Positions 26,052 through 34,718 of a stretch of 64,000 nucleotides of DNA are shown here, piece by piece. The stretch comes from Lutibacter litoralis (GTDB lineage: Bacteria; Bacteroidota; Bacteroidia; Flavobacteriales; Flavobacteriaceae): contig NZ_BMNS01000007.1 of NCBI RefSeq assembly GCF_014646675.1, positions 180,568 to 244,567 of the forward strand, in the 5' to 3' direction. The notes below the pieces were generated by a model. That model did no database searches and had not been told where the DNA came from. It worked only from the letters and a program-made list of their open reading frames with translations. Numbering within the stretch: the stretch's first letter is position 1; each line of letters opens with the position of its first letter. A program made the translations under genes and the position numbers.

Positions 26052-27650
26052 TTAATCATTAGCTATTTCGAATAGTAAATTCACATTTGGATCGTAGTTA
26101 ATCTTTTTTATATCCAAATCTTTAGTCACCACAACAAAAGGTTCTTTTTTTGTAGTAACTTCAACGGTTTTAATTTCCGAGCTACCATCAGAATAAATAA
26201 GTTCTATATATAGTGGAAATTGAAAAACAGTTTCTTGAAGTTGCTCCACAATAATGCGCAATTTATCGCCCCCGTGAATCCAATTAGTTTTTATTTTTGG
26301 TTGTCCAGTTTTTTCAAGCCATTGCGTAAAAAATACATCTAAATTTTTACCTGAAACTTGTGCCATTACATTTTTAAAATTAGTAGTTGAGGCATTTTTA
26401 AATTTGTAAAAATCGTAATAGGTTTTAATGCCTTTCCAAAAGTTTTCTTCACCAACTTTATTTTTTAGCATATGTAAAACCCATGCACCTTTTTGATAAG
26501 AATTTGGATTTAATAATTTCATATAATTGGTTGTTTTTGTATCTACAACAGGAGTTTTTTGTACTTTATAAAAATTCAACACTTTTGTGCGCTCTTCATT
26601 TAAACGATCTTTAAACGCGGCTTCGCCATCGCTTTTTAGAATGTATAAATCGGTTAAATAAGTTGCAAAACCTTCGCTTAACCATAAATGTGCCCAATCT
26701 ATTTCTGTAGCAGAATTTCCAAACCACTGATGCGCAATTTCGTGGGCGATTAAATCTTTATGTTCTTGATTTCCAGTGACAGATTTTTCAAAATAAAATA
26801 TATTTCCAGCATTTTCCATACCTCCAAAACGTGTTTTAGACTGCACATTTGCTAATTTTTGAAATGGGTAATCTCCTACATTTTCAATAAAGAAATCTAA
26901 AATATCTTTAGCTATTGAAAAATCGTAAAAACCTTCCTCTTTTGTTTGTGGATATACCCAAGTAGAAACAGGTATATTATGTGTTTCTCCAATATTTTGA
27001 ACAGCAAATTTAGCAATACCAACCACCATTACTTTTGTTGGTAAGGGAACTTCAGTTTTATAGTGATATTGTTTTAAATTATTAGATAAATTAGTTTCTT
27101 CAACCTCAAAACCATTTGCTATTGCTTGGTAATGGTTCGGTGTTTTAATTATATACTCTATAGTTGCTTTGTCTGATGGGTGATCTATACAAGGAAACCA
27201 ATTATGCGCTCTGTTTGGCCAATTATCACCAAAAAATGTACGATCACCATGTATATTTTTAGAAATTATTAACCCATCTTTTGGAATACCACTATACATA
27301 ATTTTATAGGTATAGGGTAAACGAGGAAAAACGTGTTTGGCTTCAATTGATAATTTATTGTTTTTCTGATTAAAATCTACAACTATATTATTTTGGTAAA
27401 CGCTGTCTACTTGCATTCCCATTCCAGTAGAATCTTGTTTGACTAAATCCAAGTCAAACGCAGAAACTGATCTTTTAAATTTAACTGAAACTTCCATTTC
27501 AGCATTAATTACATTGGTAGTATCGTTAACATTTAATGTTAATTTATAATGTTGTACATCTATAGTATTAAATTGCTGATTGTTTATTTGTGCAAACAGG
27601 ATGGTATTAAATAAGAAAAAAGTAAAACTAAGTTTATTAGTAAATTTCAT
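26052..27650 (-). CDS. short M1 family metallopeptidase, exported
   Basis: Zinc aminopeptidase of the gluzincin clan. A signal peptide ends near LFAQ. The exopeptidase motif GGMENAG (276-282) and the zinc site HEIAHQW with the distal glutamate (H303, H307, E326, in the order HExxH-x18-E) are intact. A tyrosine-containing helix (SYQKGAWVLHML) follows. At 532 residues it lacks the large helical C-terminal domain of PepN, a form common in Bacteroidota. It is predicted to be periplasmic and to trim peptides. Confidence 0.93.
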   Translation of the reverse strand: MKFTNKLSFTFFLFNTILFAQINNQQFNTIDVQHYKLTLNVNDTTNVINAEMEVSVKFKRSVSAFDLDLVKQDSTGMGMQVDSVYQNNIVVDFNQKNNKLSIEAKHVFPRLPYTYKIMYSGIPKDGLIISKNIHGDRTFFGDNWPNRAHNWFPCIDHPSDKATIEYIIKTPNHYQAIANGFEVEETNLSNNLKQYHYKTEVPLPTKVMVVGIAKFAVQNIGETHNIPVSTWVYPQTKEEGFYDFSIAKDILDFFIENVGDYPFQKLANVQSKTRFGGMENAGNIFYFEKSVTGNQEHKDLIAHEIAHQWFGNSATEIDWAHLWLSEGFATYLTDLYILKSDGEAAFKDRLNEERTKVLNFYKVQKTPVVDTKTTNYMKLLNPNSYQKGAWVLHMLKNKVGEENFWKGIKTYYDFYKFKNASTTNFKNVMAQVSGKNLDVFFTQWLEKTGQPKIKTNWIHGGDKLRIIVEQLQETVFQFPLYIELIYSDGSSEIKTVEVTTKKEPFVVVTKDLDIKKINYDPNVNLLFEIAND

Positions 27651-27701
27651 GGAGTATTGTATTTTAGAATTTCAAATATACTTAAAATCGAAATCAATCT
27701 T

Positions 27702-27741
27702 AAAAAAAATGGGTCTGAAAGTAAAAACCTTCAGACCCATT
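27702..27741 (-). terminator. Rho-independent terminator of the secreted hypothetical gene
   Basis: A 12-bp perfect stem AATGGGTCTGAA / TTCAGACCCATT is followed, read on the minus strand, by a T-run. It lies 18 bases past the stop at 27759. Confidence 0.9.
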
Positions 27742-27758
27742 CAGCTAAATCTAAAATT

Positions 27759-28265
27759 TTAACTTTTATTATAAAGCGTCACAATTTCTAAAATGTCAAC
27801 GAGTTCTTTGGCTTCAATCCGTGCTGCTAGTTTTGGAGCATCACTTAAAAAATCGCCAATAACTTTTCTGAATTTATTGCTTGAAGAAGGTATTTTTATT
27901 AATTCATCAAACACTTTTTCAATATAAAAAACGGTTTTACCATTATAATATCTTTGGTAAAGATTTAATTTTTCACCAATTACAACTTTTTTAGCCATAA
28001 TCATTTCTCCAGAATTATAAATTCTACAAAAAACATCTTCACCTCTATTGTAGTGTTTAATAGTTTCTATATCAAGGTTTTGTTCAATACCTTCTTGATC
28101 AATATATGATAAGTGTAACAAGCTTTTTTCATCGCTAATTTTTTTAATTTCCACATTAGCAATAGTGTCGTAATGTTTAGTCACTATAGTTCCTTTTTCA
28201 AATTCTTGCGCATAACTATTTAGTGTAAATACAACTAATAGTATTAATACTAATTTAAGTTTCAT
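27759..28265 (-). CDS. secreted hypothetical protein
   Basis: The family is not recognised. The 168-residue product has a clear signal peptide (MKLKLVLILLVVFTLNSYAQ). The mature part alternates short strands in its first two thirds (GTIVTKHYDTIANVEIKKI, RIYNSGEMIMAKKVVIGEK) and becomes helical at the end (KLAARIEAKELVDILEIVTLYNK). No lipobox, cysteine pair or catalytic motif is present. It stands alone between the M1 peptidase and the divergent clpP gene, with its own terminator. Confidence 0.7.
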   Translation of the reverse strand: MKLKLVLILLVVFTLNSYAQEFEKGTIVTKHYDTIANVEIKKISDEKSLLHLSYIDQEGIEQNLDIETIKHYNRGEDVFCRIYNSGEMIMAKKVVIGEKLNLYQRYYNGKTVFYIEKVFDELIKIPSSSNKFRKVIGDFLSDAPKLAARIEAKELVDILEIVTLYNKS

Positions 28266-28466
28266 TATATATTTTTTAGTTTATTAATAAATTTTAGAAT
28301 ATCATTATAAAGGTACTTAATAATACTATGCACGCATAATAAAAATAGCGATTTTTTGTTAAAATACTGTTATATAAATTCATTCTAAATTTACTATTTC
28401 TGTTAGAGTCCCAATATTTCATGAATACTTCTTATCTTTACCCCCATAATTTTATAAAACTATAAA

Positions 28467-29126
28467 ATGGATTACGGAAAAGAATTTAAAAAGTTTGCTA
28501 CTAAACAACAAGGAATTAGTAGTACGTATTACGATAAGATTGTTAGCAGTGTAACACCTTATATTATTGAAGAGCGTCAGTTAAACGTTGCACAAATGGA
28601 TGTGTTTTCTCGTTTAATGATGGATAGAATTATATTTTTAGGAACTGGAATTGATGATTATGTAGCGAATATAATACAAGCTCAATTGTTATTTTTAGAA
28701 AGTGTAGATAATTCCAAAGATATTTCAATTTACATAAATTCGCCTGGAGGAGGTGTTTATGCAGGATTAGGAATTTACGATACAATGCAATTTATAAAGC
28801 CAGAAGTAGCTACAATTTGTACAGGAATGGCAGCTTCAATGGGTGCAGTTTTAATGTGCGCTGGTGAAAAAGGAAAACGTTCTGCATTACCACACTCGCG
28901 TATTATGATTCACCAACCATTAGGTGGTGCACAAGGTCAAGCAAGTGATATTGAGATTACGGCACGAGAAATTTTAAAATTAAAAGACGAATTATATCAA
29001 ATAATTTCGAAGCATTCTGGACAAACTATGGAAAAAGTTCATCAAGATTCAGACCGTGATTATTGGATGAAAGCAGAAGAAGCAAAAGCTTATGGAATGA
29101 TTGATGAAATTTTAATAAGAAAGTAA
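28467..29126 (+). CDS. clpP: ATP-dependent Clp protease proteolytic subunit
   Basis: ClpP is the barrel-shaped serine protease that degrades substrates unfolded by ClpX. The 219-residue protein shows the oxyanion-loop INSPGGGV motif, the catalytic S124 in GMAASMGA, H149 in [10 protein letters not shown], and an aspartate in HQDSDRDYW (about D194), which completes the triad. About 20 N-terminal residues precede the axial-loop region. ClpX begins 18 bases downstream, so the protease and its unfoldase are made from one transcript. Confidence 0.97.
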   Translation: MDYGKEFKKFATKQQGISSTYYDKIVSSVTPYIIEERQLNVAQMDVFSRLMMDRIIFLGTGIDDYVANIIQAQLLFLESVDNSKDISIYINSPGGGVYAGLGIYDTMQFIKPEVATICTGMAASMGAVLMCAGEKGKRSALPHSRIMIHQPLGGAQGQASDIEITAREILKLKDELYQIISKHSGQTMEKVHQDSDRDYWMKAEEAKAYGMIDEILIRK

Positions 29127-29144
29127 AAATAACGAAATTAAAAA

Positions 29145-30386
29145 ATGGCGAAAGATGAAGTTTTAGAATGTTCGTTTTGTGGTAGAAAAAAACCAGAAAC
29201 GGATTTGTTGATTGCGGGTTTAGATGCACATATTTGCGATAAGTGTATAGAACAAGCACATGGTATTGTGATGGAAGAAATAGCTGAAAACTCTTCATCT
29301 TCACTAACCTCAGAATTAATAGTGAAAAAACCTTTAGAAATAAAGGAATTTATAGACCAATATATGATTGGTCAAGATCAGGCAAAACGCGTAATGTCTG
29401 TTGCAGTTTACAATCATTATAAAAGATTATTGCAACCAAATACCAAAGACGAAGATGATGTTGAGATTGAAAAAAGTAACATTATTTTAGTTGGTGAAAC
29501 AGGAACTGGGAAAACATTAATTGCACGTACAATCGCAAGAATGTTAAATGTACCTTTTTGTATTGTTGATGCAACAGTATTAACAGAAGCTGGGTATGTT
29601 GGTGAAGATGTTGAAACTATTTTAACACGCCTTTTACAAGCGGCAGATTACGATGTAACTAAAGCAGAACGTGGTATTGTTTTTATTGATGAAATAGACA
29701 AAATAGCCCGTAAAGGAGATAATCCTTCAATTACACGTGATGTTTCTGGAGAAGGAGTGCAACAAGCTTTATTAAAATTATTAGAGGGCGCAGTTGTAAA
29801 TGTTCCACCAAAAGGAGGAAGAAAACATCCAGATCAAAAATTTATTGAAGTTAATACAAAAGATATACTATTTATTGCTGGCGGTGCTTTTTCAGGAATT
29901 GACAAACTAATTGGAAAACGATTAAATAGACAGGCAGTAGGTTACAGTGCATCTATAAAAGTAGATAAAGTAAATGAAGATAATTTATTGCAATATATTA
30001 TTCCAAGCGATTTAAAATCATTTGGTTTAATACCTGAAATAATAGGTCGTTTACCAGCTTTAACGCATATGAATCCTTTAGATGCAGAAACGTTAAGAGC
30101 AATCTTAACCGAACCAAAAAATTCTATTATTAAACAATATCAAAAACTGTTTAAAATGGATGGTATAGATTTTTCTATAAATGAAAAAGCGTTGCAATAT
30201 ATTGTAGATAAAGCAGTTGAGTATAAATTGGGAGCGCGTGGTTTAAGATCTCTTTGTGAAGCTATTTTAACCGATGCTATGTTCGAACTTCCAGGAACGG
30301 ATGAAACAGTGCTGAAAGTAACAGAAAAATACGCTGATAATAAAATTAGAAAATCAACTTTAAAAAAGTTGAAAGCAGTTTCTTAA
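29145..30386 (+). CDS. clpX: ATP-dependent Clp protease ATP-binding subunit ClpX
   Basis: ClpX is the AAA+ unfoldase that feeds ClpP. The 413-residue protein begins with the C4 zinc-binding domain (C9, C12, C31, C34). It then has Walker A GETGTGKT (117-124), Walker [10 protein letters not shown], and the pore-loop region GYVGEDV. A ClpP-docking IGF-type loop is expected around residue 270, where [15 protein letters not shown] reads slightly differently from IGF. The GARGLRS sensor-2 arginine motif lies near the end. Confidence 0.97.
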   Translation: MAKDEVLECSFCGRKKPETDLLIAGLDAHICDKCIEQAHGIVMEEIAENSSSSLTSELIVKKPLEIKEFIDQYMIGQDQAKRVMSVAVYNHYKRLLQPNTKDEDDVEIEKSNIILVGETGTGKTLIARTIARMLNVPFCIVDATVLTEAGYVGEDVETILTRLLQAADYDVTKAERGIVFIDEIDKIARKGDNPSITRDVSGEGVQQALLKLLEGAVVNVPPKGGRKHPDQKFIEVNTKDILFIAGGAFSGIDKLIGKRLNRQAVGYSASIKVDKVNEDNLLQYIIPSDLKSFGLIPEIIGRLPALTHMNPLDAETLRAILTEPKNSIIKQYQKLFKMDGIDFSINEKALQYIVDKAVEYKLGARGLRSLCEAILTDAMFELPGTDETVLKVTEKYADNKIRKSTLKKLKAVS

Positions 30387-30406
30387 AATTCGGCTCATAT
30401 TAATTT

Positions 30407-30440
30407 AAATCACCCTTTATTTTTAATGGGTGATTTTTTT
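30407..30440 (+). terminator. Rho-independent terminator of clpPX
   Basis: A 9-bp stem AAATCACCC / GGGTGATTT with a 12-base AT-rich loop leads into a T-run, 20 bases after the clpX stop. Confidence 0.88.
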
Positions 30441-30484
30441 ATCTAAAATTTCTTAATTTAGAACCATAAAAATATCCAATAAAA

Positions 30485-32527
30485 TTGATTTCCAGAGAAA
30501 CCATAGACAGAGTTTTTGAAACCGCCAGAGTAGAGGAGGTTATTGGCGAATTTGTTCAGTTAAAAAAAGCAGGAAGTAATTTTAAAGGGTTAAGCCCCTT
30601 TTCTGAAGAGCGAACACCTTCATTTATGGTTTCTCCTGTAAAACAAATTTGGAAAGATTTTAGTACTGGAAAAGGCGGAAATGTGGTTTCTTTTTTAATG
30701 GAGCAAGAGCATTATTCGTATCCAGAAGCCATTCGTTATTTAGCGAAAAAATACAATATAGAAATTGATGAAATTGAACAATCTGATGAGCAAAAACAAC
30801 AAGCTGATGAGCGTGAAAGTATGTTTTTGGTTTCAGAATATGCGCGTGATTATTTTCATAAAAACTTATTAGAAGATCCACAAGGGAAAGCAATTGGTTT
30901 AAGCTATTTTATTGAAAGAGGTTATACCGAAGAAACTATAAAAAAGTTTCAATTAGGATATTCTTTGAACGAGTGGGAAGCTTTTACTTTAGAGGCAATA
31001 AACAAAGGATATAACTTAAAACACTTAGAATCTACTGGGTTAACTATTGTAAAACAAGATTCACAAAACCCTAACAATACCAAGCAATTCGATAGGTTTA
31101 AAGGCCGTGTGATGTTTCCAATTCATAGCATGAGCGGACGCGTACTTGGATTTGGTGGTAGAATTTTAACCAATGATAAAAAAGCCGCAAAATATTTAAA
31201 TTCTCCAGACAGTGATATTTACCATAAAAGTAATGTTTTATATGGTATACATTATGCAAAACAAACCATTGCACGCGAAGACAATTGTTACTTAGTTGAA
31301 GGTTATACAGATACTATAACGTTACATCAGTGTGGTATAGAAAATGTGGTTGCTTCATCTGGAACGGCGCTTACAGAAAATCAGATTCGTTTAGTAAATC
31401 GTCTCACAAAAAATATTACTATTTTATTTGATGGAGATGCGGCAGGAATTAGAGCATCTATTAGAGGGATTGACTTAATACTGGAACAAGGAATGAATGT
31501 TCGTGTTTTAATGTTTCCAGATGGTGACGATCCAGATAGTTATGCTAAAAAAGTAACCGAAGAAGAATTAAAACACTATTTAGAAAATAATTCACAGGAT
31601 TTTATAAATTTTAAGGTTTCTTTACTAATGGAAGAGGCCAAAAATGATCCTATAAAAAAAGCGGGTTTAATTAGAGATATTGTTATCAGTATTTCTAAAA
31701 TTCCAGATAGAATTCAACGAGAAGTTTATATTCAAGAATGTTCCAGAATTATGGATATTTCTGAAAATGTACTATTTAATGAATTGGCTCAAATTTTTAA
31801 TAAACAAAAAAGAGAAGCTTCAAAAAGTTCGGGTAGAACACCTAGTAATTATAATAGTGGAAATCGTCCAGACCCTAATGAACCTCCAATGGATGTGTTG
31901 TATCCAGAAATGTTACAATTGCAAAAGACACCTAAATTCGAAAAGGTAAATGAGCTTCAAAAATATGAACGAGAAATAATTAAAATTTTGTTGCTTTATG
32001 GTAATAATGAAGTCGATTTTGTAGATTTTGTTGATGAAGGTGAAGTTGACGGAAGAGATTTTCACGCATTAAAGAAGGAACATTTTCAAAATTTAGTTTC
32101 AAAAGAAATCTATTTAAATTTACAAGAAGATGAAGTTGAATTTACAGATGAAACATTTAAACAGATCTATTATGATGTTATTAATCAACTAAACCAAAAC
32201 AAAAATATTTCGGTTGATGTATTGGTGAATCACACAAATACAGAGATAGCTAGTTTAGTAACCAATATTTTAATGGACGATGAAAAGCATGTTTTAAGTA
32301 ATTGGGAACGCAAAGATATTGCTGTAAAAAGTAAAGAAAGCGACCTTTCTAAAATGGTTTTAGATGCAATTTATAATTTAAGGCGTGTACTTATTGAAGA
32401 AAAAATCAATTCGTTAAAACTTATGGAATTTGAAAACGAAAATCAGAGAATTGAAAATTTAGAATCAACTATGAATTATACAGGTTTAAGAATTAAAATT
32501 GCAAACCGTTTAAATAGAGTGGTATAA
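30485..32527 (+). CDS. dnaG: DNA primase lacking the zinc-binding cysteines
   Basis: DnaG makes RNA primers at the replication fork. The gene begins at TTG 30485 (ISRETIDRVFETARVEEVIG follows the initiator Met), which fits the family N-terminus; no better ATG exists. The 680-residue protein retains the TOPRIM motifs VEGYTDTI and ILFDGDAAG, and a C-terminal DnaB-interacting helical region. The usual CHC2 zinc ligands are missing: in KGLSPFSEERTPSF and KDFSTGKGG the four positions (about 37, 40, 58, 61) read Ser, Ser, Asp, Thr. The fold around them is otherwise conserved, so the domain probably persists without zinc. Confidence 0.95.
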   Translation: MISRETIDRVFETARVEEVIGEFVQLKKAGSNFKGLSPFSEERTPSFMVSPVKQIWKDFSTGKGGNVVSFLMEQEHYSYPEAIRYLAKKYNIEIDEIEQSDEQKQQADERESMFLVSEYARDYFHKNLLEDPQGKAIGLSYFIERGYTEETIKKFQLGYSLNEWEAFTLEAINKGYNLKHLESTGLTIVKQDSQNPNNTKQFDRFKGRVMFPIHSMSGRVLGFGGRILTNDKKAAKYLNSPDSDIYHKSNVLYGIHYAKQTIAREDNCYLVEGYTDTITLHQCGIENVVASSGTALTENQIRLVNRLTKNITILFDGDAAGIRASIRGIDLILEQGMNVRVLMFPDGDDPDSYAKKVTEEELKHYLENNSQDFINFKVSLLMEEAKNDPIKKAGLIRDIVISISKIPDRIQREVYIQECSRIMDISENVLFNELAQIFNKQKREASKSSGRTPSNYNSGNRPDPNEPPMDVLYPEMLQLQKTPKFEKVNELQKYEREIIKILLLYGNNEVDFVDFVDEGEVDGRDFHALKKEHFQNLVSKEIYLNLQEDEVEFTDETFKQIYYDVINQLNQNKNISVDVLVNHTNTEIASLVTNILMDDEKHVLSNWERKDIAVKSKESDLSKMVLDAIYNLRRVLIEEKINSLKLMEFENENQRIENLESTMNYTGLRIKIANRLNRVV

Positions 32528-32899
32528 CTATATAAGATCTTCGAGAACAATTGCTCCAGAAAATTCTTCTTTAATAAGCAATAAAACTCTATCAGCTTCT
32601 AATTTCGTTTCAAAATTACCAACTTGAGTTTTCCATTCTGGTTGTTTGTAAATAATGTTTGTTTTGTATTCAGGAAAGACACTTTTAAAATTGCTTTCAA
32701 TTTTATATGCTTCGGTTTCAACACCATTATAAAGTTGAATTTTATAAACTATAGTGTTCTTATTTTGTTGATTGTAACTTCTTTTTTGGGAAATTAAATC
32801 CTCAATCTTGTCGGCTTCATTTTGAGCGAAAGCAAATCCACTAGTTATTAAAAGAGTTAATAATAAACCAATATGTTTTTTTTTAGTAAGAAACTTCAT
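32528..32899 (-). CDS. exported SPOR-like domain protein
   Basis: From the ATG at 32899 (MKFLTKKKHIGLLLTLLITS) the product has 123 residues with a signal peptide ending at FAFAQ. The mature part contains a SPOR-type pattern: VYKIQLYNG, then YKIESNFKSVFPEYK, then WKTQVGNFETKLEADRVLLLIK. SPOR domains bind denuded peptidoglycan glycans, often at division sites. The match is by pattern only. Its stop abuts the dnaG stop with no spacer, in convergent orientation. Confidence 0.75.
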   Translation of the reverse strand: MKFLTKKKHIGLLLTLLITSGFAFAQNEADKIEDLISQKRSYNQQNKNTIVYKIQLYNGVETEAYKIESNFKSVFPEYKTNIIYKQPEWKTQVGNFETKLEADRVLLLIKEEFSGAIVLEDLI

Positions 32900-33022
32900 A
32901 ATTATAATTTTTTTCAAATTTAGATTATTCATTGTTCATGTAAAAGGAAAAAGCCCTTATTTAGAATCAATATAAATTAACTTTAACACAATTTTTAGAT
33001 TTTTAGTTTTACTTTTAAATAG

Positions 33023-33030
33023 TACTTTTG
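33023..33030 (+). promoter_or_regulatory. -7 promoter box of the act operon
   Basis: TACTTTTG matches TAnnTTTG. It would give an untranslated leader of about 80 bases before the actA start at 33118. The -33 region has no good TTTG. Confidence 0.45.
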
Positions 33031-33117
33031 TGAAATCATTTTTAAATAATGACTTTTATCATTATTTTTTTAATGAAAATATTGTACCAAACAAGAAAGA
33101 AAAGATTTTTTTTAAGT

Positions 33118-34686
33118 ATGAAAAGTGTGAAAAAACACAGTCCATTATCAAGATTAGTCAATAGTAGTCTTGCTTTCCTTTTATTATTTTCACTTAGTTT
33201 ATCAGCACAGCAAGCCGATGTAGCGAATGGAGAGAAACTCTTCAAAGCAAATTGTGCCGCTTGCCATAAACTCGACAAGAAATTAGTGGGTCCTGCATTA
33301 AAAGGGATAACTGATAAAAGAGAACAAGATTGGTTAATTGCCTGGATTAAAGATAGTCCAGGAATGATTAAGTCAGGAGATAAACTTGCAATTCAGGTTT
33401 TCGAAGAAAACAATAAATTGCCAATGACAGCAAATCCGCATTTATCTGATCAAGATATTGTTGATATTTTAGAATATACTAAAGGTGAAGAAGCTGCACC
33501 AAAAGCGGCACCGGTTGCGCAAGAAGTTGACCCTGGTGTAGAGCGTGGAAAACAAATTTTTAAAACTAATTGTGCTGCCTGTCATAAAATGGAAGGCAAA
33601 CTAATTGGTCCAGAATTGTTTAAAATTACAGATAAACGTGAACCAGAATGGCTAAAAGCTTGGATTAAAGATAACAATGCTTTAGTTGCTTCTGGAGATA
33701 AATTGGCAAAAGAAGTGCAGGATAGTAACCCTGCAGCTATGACGCCTTTTCCACAATTATCAGATCAAGATTTAGATGATTTGTTAAAATATTTTGCTGT
33801 TGGAGATTTAAAAGAAGTTGCTTTGGTAACCGCTGATGCTTCATCGGAGAAAATTTTTAATAAACCTGGTTTTGGAGTTATACCAACTTTAGGTGTTACA
33901 ATTCTAGTATTCTTATTACTTTCATTAATTGTAGCGGCTACCACTAATAAAAAATTGGAAGAAGGAGAAGAATCAACAGAAAGTATGTTGAAATCAATGA
34001 TTTTTAACCCTTTCTTACGTTTTTTAACTATAATGTTTCTTTTATTAGGTGGAGCATGGTTTTTCTTTGGATGGTTAATGCAAATTGATGTAAACGAAGG
34101 GTATCAGCCAATTCAGCCAATTGCATTTTCACATGCAATACACGCTGGTGATAATAAAATTGATTGTCAATACTGTCACTCTTCAGCAAAACATAGTAAA
34201 ACTTCAGGAATTCCTACAGCCAATGTTTGTATGAATTGTCATAAATCGATTTCTGAATATAACGGGCCATTATTTGGTGATTATTCAAAAGAAGATTTAG
34301 ATAATGAAATTCAAAAAATTTATGATGCTGTTGGATGGGATAAGGAAAATATGCAATACATTGAAGGTTATGAGCAAAAACCTATAGAGTGGGTTCGAAT
34401 TCATAATTTAGCTGATTTTGCATATTATAATCACGCACAACATGTTACCGTAGCTGGTGTTGATTGTCAGAAATGTCATGGTCCTGTAGAAGAAATGCAC
34501 GAAATGCATCAATTCTCTCCATTAACAATGGGATGGTGTATAGACTGTCATAGAGATACAGAGGTAGACTTAACTGAAAATGGATATTACAAAAATATTC
34601 ACGATCAATTAGCTAAAAAGTACGGTGTAGAAAAAGTGACGGCCGCTCAAATGGGAGGTTTAGAATGTGGAAAATGTCACTATTAA
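33118..34686 (+). CDS. actA: alternative complex III subunit ActA fused to two cytochrome c domains
   Basis: ActA is the multihaem c subunit of alternative complex III, which oxidises menaquinol. From ATG 33118 (MKSVKKHSPL, signal peptide to LSAQ) the product has 522 residues. Two mono-haem domains come first, with CAACHK at C46 and C152. Then come two membrane segments (about 257-275 and 300-320) and a pentahaem domain with CxxCH at C350, C371, C450, C474 and C517. Pentahaem ActA alone is the norm, so the two leading haem domains are an addition that may pass electrons onward. A longer frame from 33049 lacks a proper signal peptide. Confidence 0.93.
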   Translation: MKSVKKHSPLSRLVNSSLAFLLLFSLSLSAQQADVANGEKLFKANCAACHKLDKKLVGPALKGITDKREQDWLIAWIKDSPGMIKSGDKLAIQVFEENNKLPMTANPHLSDQDIVDILEYTKGEEAAPKAAPVAQEVDPGVERGKQIFKTNCAACHKMEGKLIGPELFKITDKREPEWLKAWIKDNNALVASGDKLAKEVQDSNPAAMTPFPQLSDQDLDDLLKYFAVGDLKEVALVTADASSEKIFNKPGFGVIPTLGVTILVFLLLSLIVAATTNKKLEEGEESTESMLKSMIFNPFLRFLTIMFLLLGGAWFFFGWLMQIDVNEGYQPIQPIAFSHAIHAGDNKIDCQYCHSSAKHSKTSGIPTANVCMNCHKSISEYNGPLFGDYSKEDLDNEIQKIYDAVGWDKENMQYIEGYEQKPIEWVRIHNLADFAYYNHAQHVTVAGVDCQKCHGPVEEMHEMHQFSPLTMGWCIDCHRDTEVDLTENGYYKNIHDQLAKKYGVEKVTAAQMGGLECGKCHY

Positions 34687-34718
34687 TATTAATTACGAAG
34701 TAAATAACTAAATATAGA

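Noticed and set aside
33049..33117. An upstream ATG start for actA
   Set aside because: It would put a second hydrophobic stretch before the signal peptide; the ATG at 33118 gives a normal one.
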